DNA from: an uncultured Lachnospiraceae bacterium
GTDB lineage: Bacteria; Bacillota; Clostridia; Lachnospirales; Lachnospiraceae
Length of the DNA stretch: 64,000 bases
Assembly (NCBI GenBank): GCA_902768735.1
Contig: CACXMK010000002.1
Location: 1-64,000 of the forward strand
Direction of reading: 5' to 3'
Every line of letters starts with the position of its first letter. Position 1 is the first letter of the stretch. A program made the translations under genes and the position numbers. The notes below the pieces were generated by a model. The model had not been told where the DNA came from. It worked only from the letters and a program-made list of their open reading frames with translations, and searched no databases. Shown here in pieces: positions 23,123 through 31,709 of the stretch.

Positions 23123-25603
23123 ATGGATAATAAAGAACGAAAGCATAAAGAATTGATCGATCAGCTTACATTAGAAGAAAAAGCCGCTCTTTTGGGCGGA
23201 AAGGGTGAGTGGGATTCCAGGGATATCCCGAGACTGGACATCCCGTCGATGATCATGTCCGACGGCCCTCACGGTCTCAGGAGACAGGCCGGCGCGGGCG
23301 ATCACCTCGGGCTCAACGCCTCCCTTCCCGCGACCTGCTTCCCGACTGCCGCTACGATGGCGAACAGCTGGGACAGGGACCTCGGTGTGGAAGTCGGTGA
23401 GGCGCTCGGAGAAGAAGCAAAGGCAATGGGCGTCAATATCCTGCTCGGGCCCGGCATGAATATCAAGAGGAGCCCCCTCTGCGGGCGCAACTTCGAGTAT
23501 TTCTCGGAGGATCCCTATGTGGCGGGCAAAATGGCAGCTTCTTATGTAAAGGGCATTCAGAGCAAGGGCGTCTACTCCTGTATCAAGCACTTCGCCGTGA
23601 ACTCCCAGGAGGAGCGCCGCATGGCGATGAACGCCGTCGTAGATGAGCGTACACTCCGCGAGATCTACCTCGCGGGATTTGAGATGGCGATCGACGAGGC
23701 GGACCCGGGTTCCATCATGACCTCCTACAACCAGGTCAACGGCGAGTACGCGAACGAGAGCATGCACCTTTTAAAGGACATTCTCCGCGGCGAGTGGGGC
23801 TATGACAAGTTCGTGGTCTCCGACTGGGGCGGCGCGAACGACCATGTCACAGCCGTAAAGGCAGGCTCCGACCTGGAGATGCCCGCGCCGGGACTCGGCT
23901 CCGCGAGGGAGCTGGTCGAGGCAGTGAAGAACGGAAGCCTCTCCATGGAAGACCTGGATGCGCGTGTGGACGAACTTCTCGACGCAGTCCTTACGACCAC
24001 GGAGGCGGCGAAAGGCCACAGCGACGAGTTTGATATCGAAGGACATCACGCGCTCGCAAGGAAAGCGGCGGCGCAGTGCGCGATCCTTTTAAAGAACGAA
24101 GACGGGATCCTTCCCCTGAAAGAAGGGACCAAGGTGGCGGTCGTCGGCGATTTCGCATTCACGCCCAGATACCAGGGTGCCGGTTCCTCGATGGTCAACT
24201 GCACGAAGGTGGAGACGATCGAGAACATGATCAGTGAAGAAAAAGGCCTGACAGTCACGTCGATGTGCCACGGCTACAAGAGAAACGGCGAGGCGGACGC
24301 AGCGCTGCTCAAAGAAGCCGTGAAGGCGGCGGAAGGCGCCGATGTCGTGCTGTACTTCTTCGGTCTCGACGAGATGAGCGAGTCCGAGGGCCTTGACCGC
24401 ACGCATATGCGCATACCGCAGGTCCAGGTCGACGTGCTCCGCGCGATGGCGGAAGTCAACCCGAACATCGTCGGTGTGATCAGCGCCGGCTCCGCGATCG
24501 AGATGGAATGGGAGAATTCCCTGAAGGCGATCCTGCACGGGTATCTGACCGGACAGGCGGGGGCAGGCGCGATGCTCGATCTCATCGTGGGCCGCGTCAA
24601 TCCTTCCGGAAAGCTCACGGAGACCTATCCGATGGTCTATCAGGATGTTCCGTCTTCTCCGTACTATCCGGCAAAAGAGAGGAACTCCGAGTACAGAGAA
24701 GCGATCTATGTGGGGTATCGGTATTTTGACACCTTCGGCAAGGCGGTCAGGTATCCCTTCGGATTCGGCCTGTCCTACACGACGTTCGGGTATTCGGACC
24801 TGAAGGTCACGGACCGGGGAGCCACATTTACTGTAAAGAACACAGGCACAGTGGACGGCGCGGAAGTCGCGCAGCTGTATGTGGGACTTCCCGATGCCAA
24901 AACACTGCGCGCAAAGAAGGAACTTAAGGGCTTTGCCAAGGTGTTCCTTAAGGCGGGCGAATCTGCTGAAGTGACGATCCCGTTTGACAAATACACGTTC
25001 CGTTACTGGAATGTGAAGAAGAACGGCTGGGCAGTCGAAGGCGGCACCTACACGGTCAGCGTGGGAAGTTCTGTGGCGGATATCCGCCTCACAGGAACCA
25101 TTGAAGTTGACGGAGAAGAGGCGCCTGCGCCTTACGACAACGAAAAGCTTGCCGCTTACAGGGAAGGGAAGATCCTGATGATCCCGGACGAGGCGTTCGC
25201 GGAGCTCCTGGGCGGTCCGATCCCGGACGGCAGCTGGACAAGCAATCTGAACGAGAACGATGCGATCTGCCAGCTCGGCAACGCTAAGAGCGGGCTCGCC
25301 AGGTTCATCTACGGGCAGCTCGAAAAGAAGAAAAAGGCGGCGGATGCGGCCGGCAAGCCGGACCTGAACGTCCTGTTCATCTACAACATGCCGTTCCGCG
25401 CGATCGGAAAGATGACGGGCGGCGCGGTCGACAAGAAGATGGTCGAGGGCATGGTGGACGTCGTGAACGGACACTTCTTCAGCGGAGCCGGAAAACTGAT
25501 CGGCGGTTACTTCGCGAACAGCCGTGAGAACAAGAAGTATGAGAAGCTTTTGAGCGAAGGCAGCCCGGAGAATGGAAAGAAAAAAGGGAAGGGAGACAAG
25601 TGA
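23123..25603 (+). CDS. Glycoside hydrolase family 3 (beta-glucosidase type)
   Basis: 826 residues. GH3 barrel with KHFAVNSQE (residues about 155-163) and the nucleophile Asp in VVSDWGG (D234), followed by the second alpha/beta domain and a fibronectin-III-like domain (YSDLKVTDRGATFTVKNTG). After the usual end there is an extra C-terminal region of about 130 residues without a recognised domain. The start at 23123 has AAAGGAGG. No signal peptide, so it acts on imported beta-linked oligosaccharides. Coupled to a GtrA-type gene four bases downstream. Confidence 0.94.
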   Translation: MDNKERKHKELIDQLTLEEKAALLGGKGEWDSRDIPRLDIPSMIMSDGPHGLRRQAGAGDHLGLNASLPATCFPTAATMANSWDRDLGVEVGEALGEEAKAMGVNILLGPGMNIKRSPLCGRNFEYFSEDPYVAGKMAASYVKGIQSKGVYSCIKHFAVNSQEERRMAMNAVVDERTLREIYLAGFEMAIDEADPGSIMTSYNQVNGEYANESMHLLKDILRGEWGYDKFVVSDWGGANDHVTAVKAGSDLEMPAPGLGSARELVEAVKNGSLSMEDLDARVDELLDAVLTTTEAAKGHSDEFDIEGHHALARKAAAQCAILLKNEDGILPLKEGTKVAVVGDFAFTPRYQGAGSSMVNCTKVETIENMISEEKGLTVTSMCHGYKRNGEADAALLKEAVKAAEGADVVLYFFGLDEMSESEGLDRTHMRIPQVQVDVLRAMAEVNPNIVGVISAGSAIEMEWENSLKAILHGYLTGQAGAGAMLDLIVGRVNPSGKLTETYPMVYQDVPSSPYYPAKERNSEYREAIYVGYRYFDTFGKAVRYPFGFGLSYTTFGYSDLKVTDRGATFTVKNTGTVDGAEVAQLYVGLPDAKTLRAKKELKGFAKVFLKAGESAEVTIPFDKYTFRYWNVKKNGWAVEGGTYTVSVGSSVADIRLTGTIEVDGEEAPAPYDNEKLAAYREGKILMIPDEAFAELLGGPIPDGSWTSNLNENDAICQLGNAKSGLARFIYGQLEKKKKAADAAGKPDLNVLFIYNMPFRAIGKMTGGAVDKKMVEGMVDVVNGHFFSGAGKLIGGYFANSRENKKYEKLLSEGSPENGKKKGKGDK

Positions 25604-25607
25604 GGCG

Positions 25608-26177
25608 ATGAAATTCTTTGACAGTTTTGCAGAAAAGCACCCGAAAGCGGCGCAGTGGATCCGCGAGGGCGGCCTGTTCATCATCTTCAGTTACGTTGTG
25701 ACTTTTATCAAGTACCTTCTTCTGACCTTCCTGCCGGGCTTTTACCAAGGCATTGTCGGCGATGTAGAGTGGGTCTGGCCGGGCATTAAGACGCAGATCG
25801 CAGGTGTTCCGTTCACGCTGGCCGTGATCGGAAACAGCCTTGCGGACGGGGGACTTGCCTTTACGCTGGCGAACTACACATCGATCATCCTCGGCGAGTG
25901 CATCAACTTCCCGCTGCAGAGGAATGTGACCTTCAGGAGCCATGGCCCGCTGGCCCCGCAGATCGGCTTCCATGCGCTTGGGACTATCGGCGTCATGCTG
26001 GTCATGAACCTGTTTACCTGCATCTGGAACCCTGTCACGGCGGCCTTCGGCATTCCGGACGCTGTCCGTAACATCGTTACGACCGTTGCCACCGGAGGTG
26101 TCGCGATGGTGATCATCTTCGCGATCGACAAGACGATCTTCGCGCCGGGCTTTGGAGAGAAAAAGAAAGCTGCTTGA
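25608..26177 (+). CDS. GtrA-like membrane protein
   Basis: 189 residues with four hydrophobic segments arranged as in GtrA/DPMS proteins, including NFPLQRNVTFRSH, a version of the family NFxxxRxxVF motif. GtrA proteins are thought to flip or handle polyprenyl-linked sugars. The start is four bases after the GH3 stop, so the pair is cotranscribed. Followed by a strong terminator. Confidence 0.75.
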   Translation: MKFFDSFAEKHPKAAQWIREGGLFIIFSYVVTFIKYLLLTFLPGFYQGIVGDVEWVWPGIKTQIAGVPFTLAVIGNSLADGGLAFTLANYTSIILGECINFPLQRNVTFRSHGPLAPQIGFHALGTIGVMLVMNLFTCIWNPVTAAFGIPDAVRNIVTTVATGGVAMVIIFAIDKTIFAPGFGEKKKAA

Positions 26178-26464
26178 TGGAGCAGATACTGAAAACAACA
26201 AAAAGAGGGTGTTGAATTGCGATCAACACCCTCTTTTGTGTTCAAAAGCATTATTTCTTCTGTTATCACTTCTTCTGCAATCAGCTGTTCTACAGCCCTA
26301 TCTTGTATAGCCACTTCTTCTTTAGCCTCTTTCTCTGTTGCTTGATCTGTAGTTGCGACTGCTTTTGCCGTCTTATCGTTTGCCGCGGCACCGCAGCTCA
26401 CCAAAAGCATAAGCAATACCGCTAATAATGCGGTCAATACTGTTTTTGTTTTTTTCTCTTTCAT
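25874..26464 (-). pseudogene. Truncated lipoprotein whose frame runs through a terminator
   Basis: The start at 26464 has AAGGAG and a lipobox (LLVSCG), then an Ala/Thr/Glu-rich stretch. No stop codon occurs before the terminator at 26202-26237; the open frame continues antisense to the GtrA gene to 25874. The real product therefore either ends on a nonstop mRNA or needs read-through. Most likely the 3' end of the gene was lost. Confidence 0.65.
26202..26237. terminator. Bidirectional terminator
   Basis: AAAGAGGGTGTTGA pairs with TCAACACCCTCTTT around ATTGCGA, flanked by A and T runs. It ends the GH3-GtrA operon and would also stop leftward reading of the lipoprotein gene at 26464. Confidence 0.95.
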
Positions 26465-26559
26465 AGAATACTCCTTATTGAGTTTAACGAGGATTGAAAA
26501 GGCTTTTGCGTAACATATGCAAATTTTCTTAAACGATTTAGCTGCTGGCCCGATAAACG

Positions 26560-26608
26560 GAAAATGATAAAGGAGTTGCCCTGCTGACCGATCAGCAGAG
26601 ACAACTCC
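26560..26608 (-). terminator. Terminator downstream of the tRNA-like RNA (minus strand)
   Basis: GGAGTTG/CAACTCC with inner stem CTGCTGA/TCAGCAG and loop CCGA, followed on the minus strand by TTTATCATTTT. It is placed 28 bases beyond the tRNA-like RNA. Confidence 0.75.
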
Positions 26609-26635
26609 CTCTCTTCTTACATTACCTATATCATT

Positions 26636-26724
26636 CATGACCCTGTTTGTGTTTGCGGATTCGAACCGCGTTAACCGTTTATGAGACGATCTTTTGCCAT
26701 TTTGCTTTTGCTGCAAGGGTCACA
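26636..26724 (-). ncRNA. Y-RNA-like / tRNA-like RNA, copy 2
   Basis: On the minus strand the RNA begins TGTGACCC and ends GGGTCATG, which pair with each other (two wobble pairs). Inside, 26 bases precede a 5-pair anticodon-type stem (ATCGT/ACGGT) with loop CTCATAA; GG occurs at bases 18-19 of those 26. A T-arm GCGG-TTCGAAT-CCGC follows, then AAACACAAACA instead of an acceptor strand. The ends and layout match copy 1 at 34767. A tRNA core on a separate closing stem is the known plan of bacterial Y RNAs. Confidence 0.7.
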
Positions 26725-26932
26725 TCTTTTCTTCAGGACGCTGTTTTGTAAAGCTTGATCCTGAGTCAAGTGCGATTTCGCCAAAGGTTTGCTGTGAGCG
26801 TCCAATATCATTATTCAAATACATCATTATTAAATCAGATCATACACTTCGGCAACTGACGACCGGTGCTCTGATAAAAGCATATCGCAGATCACCAGTG
26901 ATCGTCATTCTACTTGTAGTATAAAGACCGCA

Positions 26933-26955
26933 CCCCGGATCTTTCGGATCCGGGG
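26933..26955 (-). terminator. Terminator of the gltS-like gene
   Basis: CCCCGGATC and GATCCGGGG form a perfect nine-pair stem 45 bases beyond the leftward stop; the minus-strand tail is GTCTTTATACT. Confidence 0.65.
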
Positions 26956-26999
26956 CACAGTCTCTGCTTTGGGAATATGGTATTATGCCGGGGAGGGGA

Positions 27000-28403
27000 T
27001 CAAACGCGGTATTTCTTCAGTGACATCTTGGGATCCCACCACTTGAACGCCCAGGAAATGATCCACATCGCGATGACGATCGCCCAGGAGATGCCACAGG
27101 TGAACCAGCCGCCTTTGACGCTGCCCAATGTGGAGATCAGGATTGGCGGGATGACCTGAAGGCCGATGATGATCGGACGGTTGAAGATGTCGGCGATACC
27201 GGAATCCTCAATGCCGCGGCTCTTCAGGTCCGGGTCAACAACGCGCTGCAGGAGAACGCCGGTAGCGGCGACACCTGTCGCATGGCCCCAGGACATCATG
27301 TTGCGCTCAAACCAGTCTTTGGTAGCGGTCTTGCCACCGACGAAGATGAACCAGAACCAGTTCGCCAGAAAGCCGAGCAGGCACACGACGATCAGCGGGA
27401 AAGCGTAGTCCATGACGACCTTGGTGTTCATGGAACCGATGCCGGAGACCATGAGGAAGTCGGTGGAAGCGCCCTGGATCCTCTGGATCGTGGGACGATC
27501 GATATACTTCTGCCCGCCGGTCTTGTTCAGGATCAGGTTCAGGATGAGGCCTGCGAACAGGGAGAGGCAGAAAGCCGGCACCTCAATGGAAAGGCCGAAA
27601 GTTCCCTTGGTGAAACCTTTGAACCACTGGCAGACTTCATAGCCTGCGATGGAGCAGAGGAGCACAAGTCCGAGATGGAAGGCCATCTGGTCGATGCAGA
27701 TGTTGTTGATGGTCGCAAGGCCCGAAGGCTTCTGTTCTTCCTCCGGGATCAGGCCGGTCCGCATGCTGAGGGGCAGTTCTTTCGGATCTTCTACATAGTG
27801 GGTATAGCCTGCACGGGTGCCCCAGTTGATGAGGAGCATACCGGTTAGAATACCGCCGACGATGCCGATAGTGGCAGTCGTGTTACCAAGGTCCTGCATA
27901 CCGGTGATGCCCATGTTCTCCAGCATGGAGCCGACGGAAGCGGCAGTCCCGTGTCCGCCGTAGAATCCGGTGGCCATCATCAGGCCGAAGGCCGAGTTCA
28001 TCTCGGGATACATCTTCATCAGGAACAGAAGTGTCACGGTCATTCCGACCGCGTACTGCAGGACAGCAATGCCGGAGATGTTGAAGAACATGCCGCCGGT
28101 CTCGCGGTTGAGGGTCTTGCCGCCGCTGCCCTTGTCGCCAAGCGGTGTCGCGGCGAAAACGAAGACGATCAGTACTGACGCGTACGTTCCGAAGGAGCCG
28201 GAGAGGGGCAGGAAGCAAAGTCCCCATGGGCTCTTCGGGCCAAAAAACAGTGCAAGGAATCCGGCGATGACTGCCGGCGGAACCAGTATTTTCTGAAACA
28301 GTTTTACTTTCGCTCTGATCATTTCTCCCACGACCAGAAGGCCGCCCATAATAGCCGCGTCGATCATGACCTGCCATATGGCGCTACTCATTGTCAATTC
28401 CAT
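27000..28403 (-). CDS. Sodium/glutamate symporter-family (GltS-like) transporter
   Basis: 467 residues and about ten to twelve hydrophobic segments in two halves, with MATGFYGGHGTAA and MMSWGHATGVAATG as the paired re-entrant motifs typical of the GltS family (Na+-coupled glutamate uptake). Starts MELTMSSAIWQ after AAAGGGGG. It follows a 2-hydroxyacid dehydrogenase on the same strand, so the substrate may be a dicarboxylate or 2-hydroxy/2-oxo acid rather than glutamate itself. Confidence 0.88.
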   Translation of the reverse strand: MELTMSSAIWQVMIDAAIMGGLLVVGEMIRAKVKLFQKILVPPAVIAGFLALFFGPKSPWGLCFLPLSGSFGTYASVLIVFVFAATPLGDKGSGGKTLNRETGGMFFNISGIAVLQYAVGMTVTLLFLMKMYPEMNSAFGLMMATGFYGGHGTAASVGSMLENMGITGMQDLGNTTATIGIVGGILTGMLLINWGTRAGYTHYVEDPKELPLSMRTGLIPEEEQKPSGLATINNICIDQMAFHLGLVLLCSIAGYEVCQWFKGFTKGTFGLSIEVPAFCLSLFAGLILNLILNKTGGQKYIDRPTIQRIQGASTDFLMVSGIGSMNTKVVMDYAFPLIVVCLLGFLANWFWFIFVGGKTATKDWFERNMMSWGHATGVAATGVLLQRVVDPDLKSRGIEDSGIADIFNRPIIIGLQVIPPILISTLGSVKGGWFTCGISWAIVIAMWIISWAFKWWDPKMSLKKYRV

Positions 28404-28534
28404 GATGATCCCCCTTTCATTAAACGATTTTGCCCTGTCTGTCTTTAATGAACCGTTCTGCTTCTTATAGCAGCTCTTTTATGAGCTGAACACTTTCGAA
28501 CGATCTGCGCTTAATGATCTTTACTTAATAATCT

Positions 28535-29608
28535 TTAATAGTACGGAAGCTGCTCCTCAAAGCCGTTCTTACCATGCTGGTACCAGTACACCACATGCTC
28601 GATCGTATTGTGGGCTTTGTTCTCAGCTGCCTTGTCGGAGTTGAACGCCTGATGGGGCTGCACGTAGATGTTGGCGGTACGCGCCTCGGACATCCGGATC
28701 ATTTCTTCGGCGGCTTCAATGTCTTCATCCGTGTAGGAAGAGCGTCCCCGAAGCGCGTCGGACAGCGCGCTCTCCTCCGAGAAGACGTCCAGGCCGATCC
28801 CTCCGATCTGTCCCTCCTTATAGAGCTTTAACAGGACTGATTCCGGAGCGATCTCTCCGCGCGTGACATTGATGAAGATCACCCCGCGCTTGGCTTTCTT
28901 TAAGAGTTCCTCGGAGAAATACCCCACATTGTAACTGGGCTTACCCGGGATTCTGGTGAGGTTCATGGCGCAGAAGATGATGTCGCTGGACCTGATCGCC
29001 TCCTCTTTGGAGACGAAATGGATCTCCTCGTCTTTAAACTTCTCCTTCAGCACACCCTCGCGGATATCGACCGCCTGTACATTGAGCCCGTTGCCCTTTG
29101 CGAGGTCGTAGATCCTTTTGCCGATGTTTCCGAGGCCGAAAACCGTCGCCGTGCGGTCGCTGCACAGTTCCATGAAGGAGTCGTTGCGGTTCCTCTCGAA
29201 GTCCGCGGTGTTAGCTGTGTACTGGTTCAGAAGCCCTGCTGCCGCGTACATCAGCTTGATGGCTGTCTGTGCCACGCTCCCTACGCAGTATTTTCGAAGG
29301 GAGGCGATATTGGCCTGGTCTTCGATCGCTTCGTAATGATCATAACCGGTGCTCCGTGTGATGATGCTCTTTCTGGACGAAGCCAGGTAGTCTTTTGGAG
29401 GGACCGAGTGTGTCTTGGTCGTGATGATGTCTGGCAGTATCGTTTCCGGATTCTCGCGCAGGTATTCCTGCAGATTCAGCGGTGTCACGATATATGTGAG
29501 GCCTGCGGGAAGAAGCCCGGCCTCCTCCGCATGCTGTGTCTCTTCCACGAGATGATCGGCCTCCGCACCGAGTGCTTCAAAGTGCATGATGTCAAACATA
29601 CTTTTCAT
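28535..29608 (-). CDS. D-2-hydroxyacid dehydrogenase (NAD-dependent)
   Basis: 357 residues. FGLGNIGKRIYDLAKG is the NAD-binding Rossmann loop; INVTRGEIAPE contains the catalytic Arg, a Glu follows, and PHQAFNS carries the catalytic His. This is the D-lactate/2-hydroxyglutarate dehydrogenase group. The start at 29608 has AGGAGG. With the GltS-like gene 131 bases downstream and a divergent AraC regulator, a role in reducing a 2-oxo acid linked to amino acid fermentation (for example 2-oxoglutarate to 2-hydroxyglutarate) is plausible but inferred. Confidence 0.88.
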   Translation of the reverse strand: MKSMFDIMHFEALGAEADHLVEETQHAEEAGLLPAGLTYIVTPLNLQEYLRENPETILPDIITTKTHSVPPKDYLASSRKSIITRSTGYDHYEAIEDQANIASLRKYCVGSVAQTAIKLMYAAAGLLNQYTANTADFERNRNDSFMELCSDRTATVFGLGNIGKRIYDLAKGNGLNVQAVDIREGVLKEKFKDEEIHFVSKEEAIRSSDIIFCAMNLTRIPGKPSYNVGYFSEELLKKAKRGVIFINVTRGEIAPESVLLKLYKEGQIGGIGLDVFSEESALSDALRGRSSYTDEDIEAAEEMIRMSEARTANIYVQPHQAFNSDKAAENKAHNTIEHVVYWYQHGKNGFEEQLPYY

Positions 29609-29762
29609 ATCAAACCTCCTTACCTCTACAGGCTGTAAGGTGTTTCTTTATGTTCTTCCTGTAAGCTGCATCTCTTTGTCTACGTCGATTCGCTTGTTTT
29701 GTCATGACATATTATTTTTATAGCATGCGCGGCGGTAGAATTCCTGCATCGATATGGGATAA

Positions 29763-29862
29763 AACTGACTGATATTGTCATGAAAAAAGGACGGGATTTC
29801 AGGTGAAAATTGGAAAATAGCGAGAAACTGCACTATTTTGACAAAAAACTGACCGATATTGT
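29763..29862. promoter_or_regulatory. Direct repeats AACTGACYGATATTGT: candidate AraC sites
   Basis: The 16-base unit occurs at 29763-29778 and 29847-29862 with one difference, 84 bases apart (about eight helical turns), between the AraC gene and the dehydrogenase promoter. Direct repeats suit AraC-family binding. Confidence 0.6.
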
Positions 29863-29991
29863 TGGCGGGAGTTGAACTTTATTGTGCGGAGGGAAACGAT
29901 ATACTATGATAGGTACAGATGACATTTCTATAGTGTAATCAGGAAGGAACAGCAAAGAAAAAGGATGAGGTTCTGAAGGAGGGACTGCCTT

Positions 29992-30876
29992 ATGATCCCG
30001 TGTTCCTATGAAATCCACACTAGCAAATGCGATACGTATTCCATGGACCGCCCGCATTTTCACGATGATATTGAGATCATGCTGTGCATCTCCGGTGAAG
30101 GCGTTTTCTTCATCGGATCCGACGTCTATCAGCTGGCGAGAGGGCAGTTGTTCCTGATCGGTTCCTCAGTCCTCCACCGGAGCGTCGCGGACGATGTATA
30201 CCGCGGAAGAGTCTTTCACATCACGTCCGGCATGCTCAGCGAGCTGTCCACCGCACAGAGCGACTTCGCGGCGCGCAGCGCCTGCAGCAGTCTGCATACA
30301 GTCCTCACAGAGGAAGAGACATCGAGGCTGGAGGAGATGTTCGAGACCCTGTCGAGGGATTCGGAGAGCGGTTTCGGAGGAGACCTGCAGCAAACGATCG
30401 CGGTCATGGAACTTCTGCTTTTCTGCTTCCGCAGATTTGAGGCGCAGGAGGAACAAAAGACAGCCGCGAGATCGGAGCTCGAGCCGATCGTGCCGATCCT
30501 CACCTACATTCAGGGGCACCTGTCGGAGCCGATCTCGACCCGGGAGATTGCGGACCAGTTCTTTATGGATAAGTATTACCTGTGCCACCAGTTCCGGAAA
30601 TGCACCGGCTTCAGCCTGATGGAATACCTGATCAAATGCAGGGTCCTGCAGGCCAGGGCGCTTTTGCGGCAGGGAAAGCGCGTGCAGGAAGTTGGGGAGA
30701 CGGTCGGCTTCAGAAGCAACGAATACTTCATCCGCACGTTCAAAAAGATCACCGGCACCTCGCCAAAACAGTACGCGAAGCTTTACAGCGAGACGGACCA
30801 GAAACACCAACACGACCTGATGGTATTTGAGGGAAAGGACGGGAGAACGGCAAGGCTGGAAAAAATCGTAAGATGA
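29992..30876 (+). CDS. AraC-family transcriptional regulator
   Basis: 294 residues: an N-terminal cupin (RPHFHDDIEIMLCISGEGVF) for ligand sensing and two C-terminal HTH motifs (ISTREIADQFFMDKYYLCHQ and GETVGFRSNEYFIRTFKKIT) ending with the family TSPKQY. Divergent from the 2-hydroxyacid dehydrogenase/gltS-like genes, and two direct repeats lie in between, so it most likely activates those genes. Ends at a terminator. Confidence 0.93.
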   Translation: MIPCSYEIHTSKCDTYSMDRPHFHDDIEIMLCISGEGVFFIGSDVYQLARGQLFLIGSSVLHRSVADDVYRGRVFHITSGMLSELSTAQSDFAARSACSSLHTVLTEEETSRLEEMFETLSRDSESGFGGDLQQTIAVMELLLFCFRRFEAQEEQKTAARSELEPIVPILTYIQGHLSEPISTREIADQFFMDKYYLCHQFRKCTGFSLMEYLIKCRVLQARALLRQGKRVQEVGETVGFRSNEYFIRTFKKITGTSPKQYAKLYSETDQKHQHDLMVFEGKDGRTARLEKIVR

Positions 30877-30892
30877 GAAATTAAAAACATAA

Positions 30893-30936
30893 GGCCCTGT
30901 TTCAGATCGATCGGATCCGAGGCAGGGTCTTTTTTT
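30893..30936 (+). terminator. Terminator of the AraC gene
   Basis: GGCCCTG pairs with CAGGGTC around a structured loop and is followed by seven T. Confidence 0.85.
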
Positions 30937-30952
30937 GATAACGATATTTATC
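30937..30952. promoter_or_regulatory. Fur/PerR-like inverted repeat upstream of the peroxidase gene
   Basis: GATAACGATATTTATC has the GATAA...TTATC arms seen in Fur/PerR-family boxes and lies about 20 bases upstream of the -35 box. A metal- or peroxide-responsive repressor for a peroxidase/metal exporter operon would make sense; not proven. Confidence 0.4.
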
Positions 30953-30972
30953 ATAAACTTCGCACATTTTTA

Positions 30973-31001
30973 TTGACAATAACTTAGGACCGCATTATAA
31001 T
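30973..31001 (+). promoter_or_regulatory. Consensus sigma-A promoter
   Basis: TTGACA (30973-30978), 17-base spacer, TATAAT (30996-31001): a perfect match to the housekeeping consensus, about 105 bases upstream of the glutathione peroxidase gene. Confidence 0.85.
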
Positions 31002-31106
31002 GATTGCATACAATTGAATTTTGCAAAATATAACTGCTGTTAACGAAAGGCTTTATACCTGAAGATAGAAGAGCGTATGATAGGATAAAACAGGAGGAAC
31101 AAAAGA

Positions 31107-31661
31107 ATGGCTAATGTTTATGATTTCACAGTAAAGGACAGAAAAGGAAACGATGTAAACCTCGGCAAGTATGCGGGAAAGGTGCTTCTTATCGTCAACA
31201 CAGCGACCGGATGCGGCTTTACACCCCACTATGATCCGCTGGAAGCGATGTACAAAGAGCTCCGCGGGCAGGGATTCGAGATCCTTGATTTCCCCTGCAA
31301 CCAGTTCGCGAACCAGGCGCCCGGTTCCGAGGACGAGATCCACGAGTTCTGCACCTTGAAGTTCGGAACGGAGTTCCCGCAGTTCGCGAAGATCAATGTG
31401 AACGGCGAGGATGCAGATCCGCTGTTCGCGTATCTCGCTTCCGTGAAGCCGTTCGTCGGATTCGGCAAAGGGATCAAGAATGCCGCGCTCAAGAAATTCG
31501 CCGACATGAACAACAAGACGTTCGGCGATAAGACCTATATCGGATGGAATTTCACAAAGTTCCTCATTGACAGGAAGGGAAATGTAGTTGCGAGATTCGA
31601 GCCCACAGAGGACATGAAGGACGTCCGCGCAGCGGTCGTGGAGGAGCTGAAAAGTAATTAA
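31107..31661 (+). CDS. Glutathione peroxidase family (thiol peroxidase)
   Basis: 184 residues. TATGCGFTPHY holds the peroxidatic Cys (C36), FPCNQFANQAPGS is the second signature and WNFTKFLIDRKG the third, with the Gln and Trp of the catalytic tetrad in place. Bacterial Cys-type members mostly use thioredoxin to reduce lipid or hydrogen peroxides. Ribosome site GGAGG. Strong promoter upstream; followed by a CDF metal exporter and a nitroreductase in the same direction. Confidence 0.94.
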   Translation: MANVYDFTVKDRKGNDVNLGKYAGKVLLIVNTATGCGFTPHYDPLEAMYKELRGQGFEILDFPCNQFANQAPGSEDEIHEFCTLKFGTEFPQFAKINVNGEDADPLFAYLASVKPFVGFGKGIKNAALKKFADMNNKTFGDKTYIGWNFTKFLIDRKGNVVARFEPTEDMKDVRAAVVEELKSN

Positions 31662-31709
31662 GACCAGAGGAAACGATTCCCTGGTGCCGGATGAAGGTAG
31701 GACAGCATT

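Noticed and set aside
24089..25684. Long open frame antisense to the GH3 gene
   Set aside because: Mirror of a GC-rich coding gene, no ribosome site, no family resemblance; GH3 is certain.
26636..26724. tmRNA fragment or ordinary tRNA-Met
   Set aside because: The acceptor strand is absent, there is no tag-peptide region, and the ends match the Y-like copy instead.
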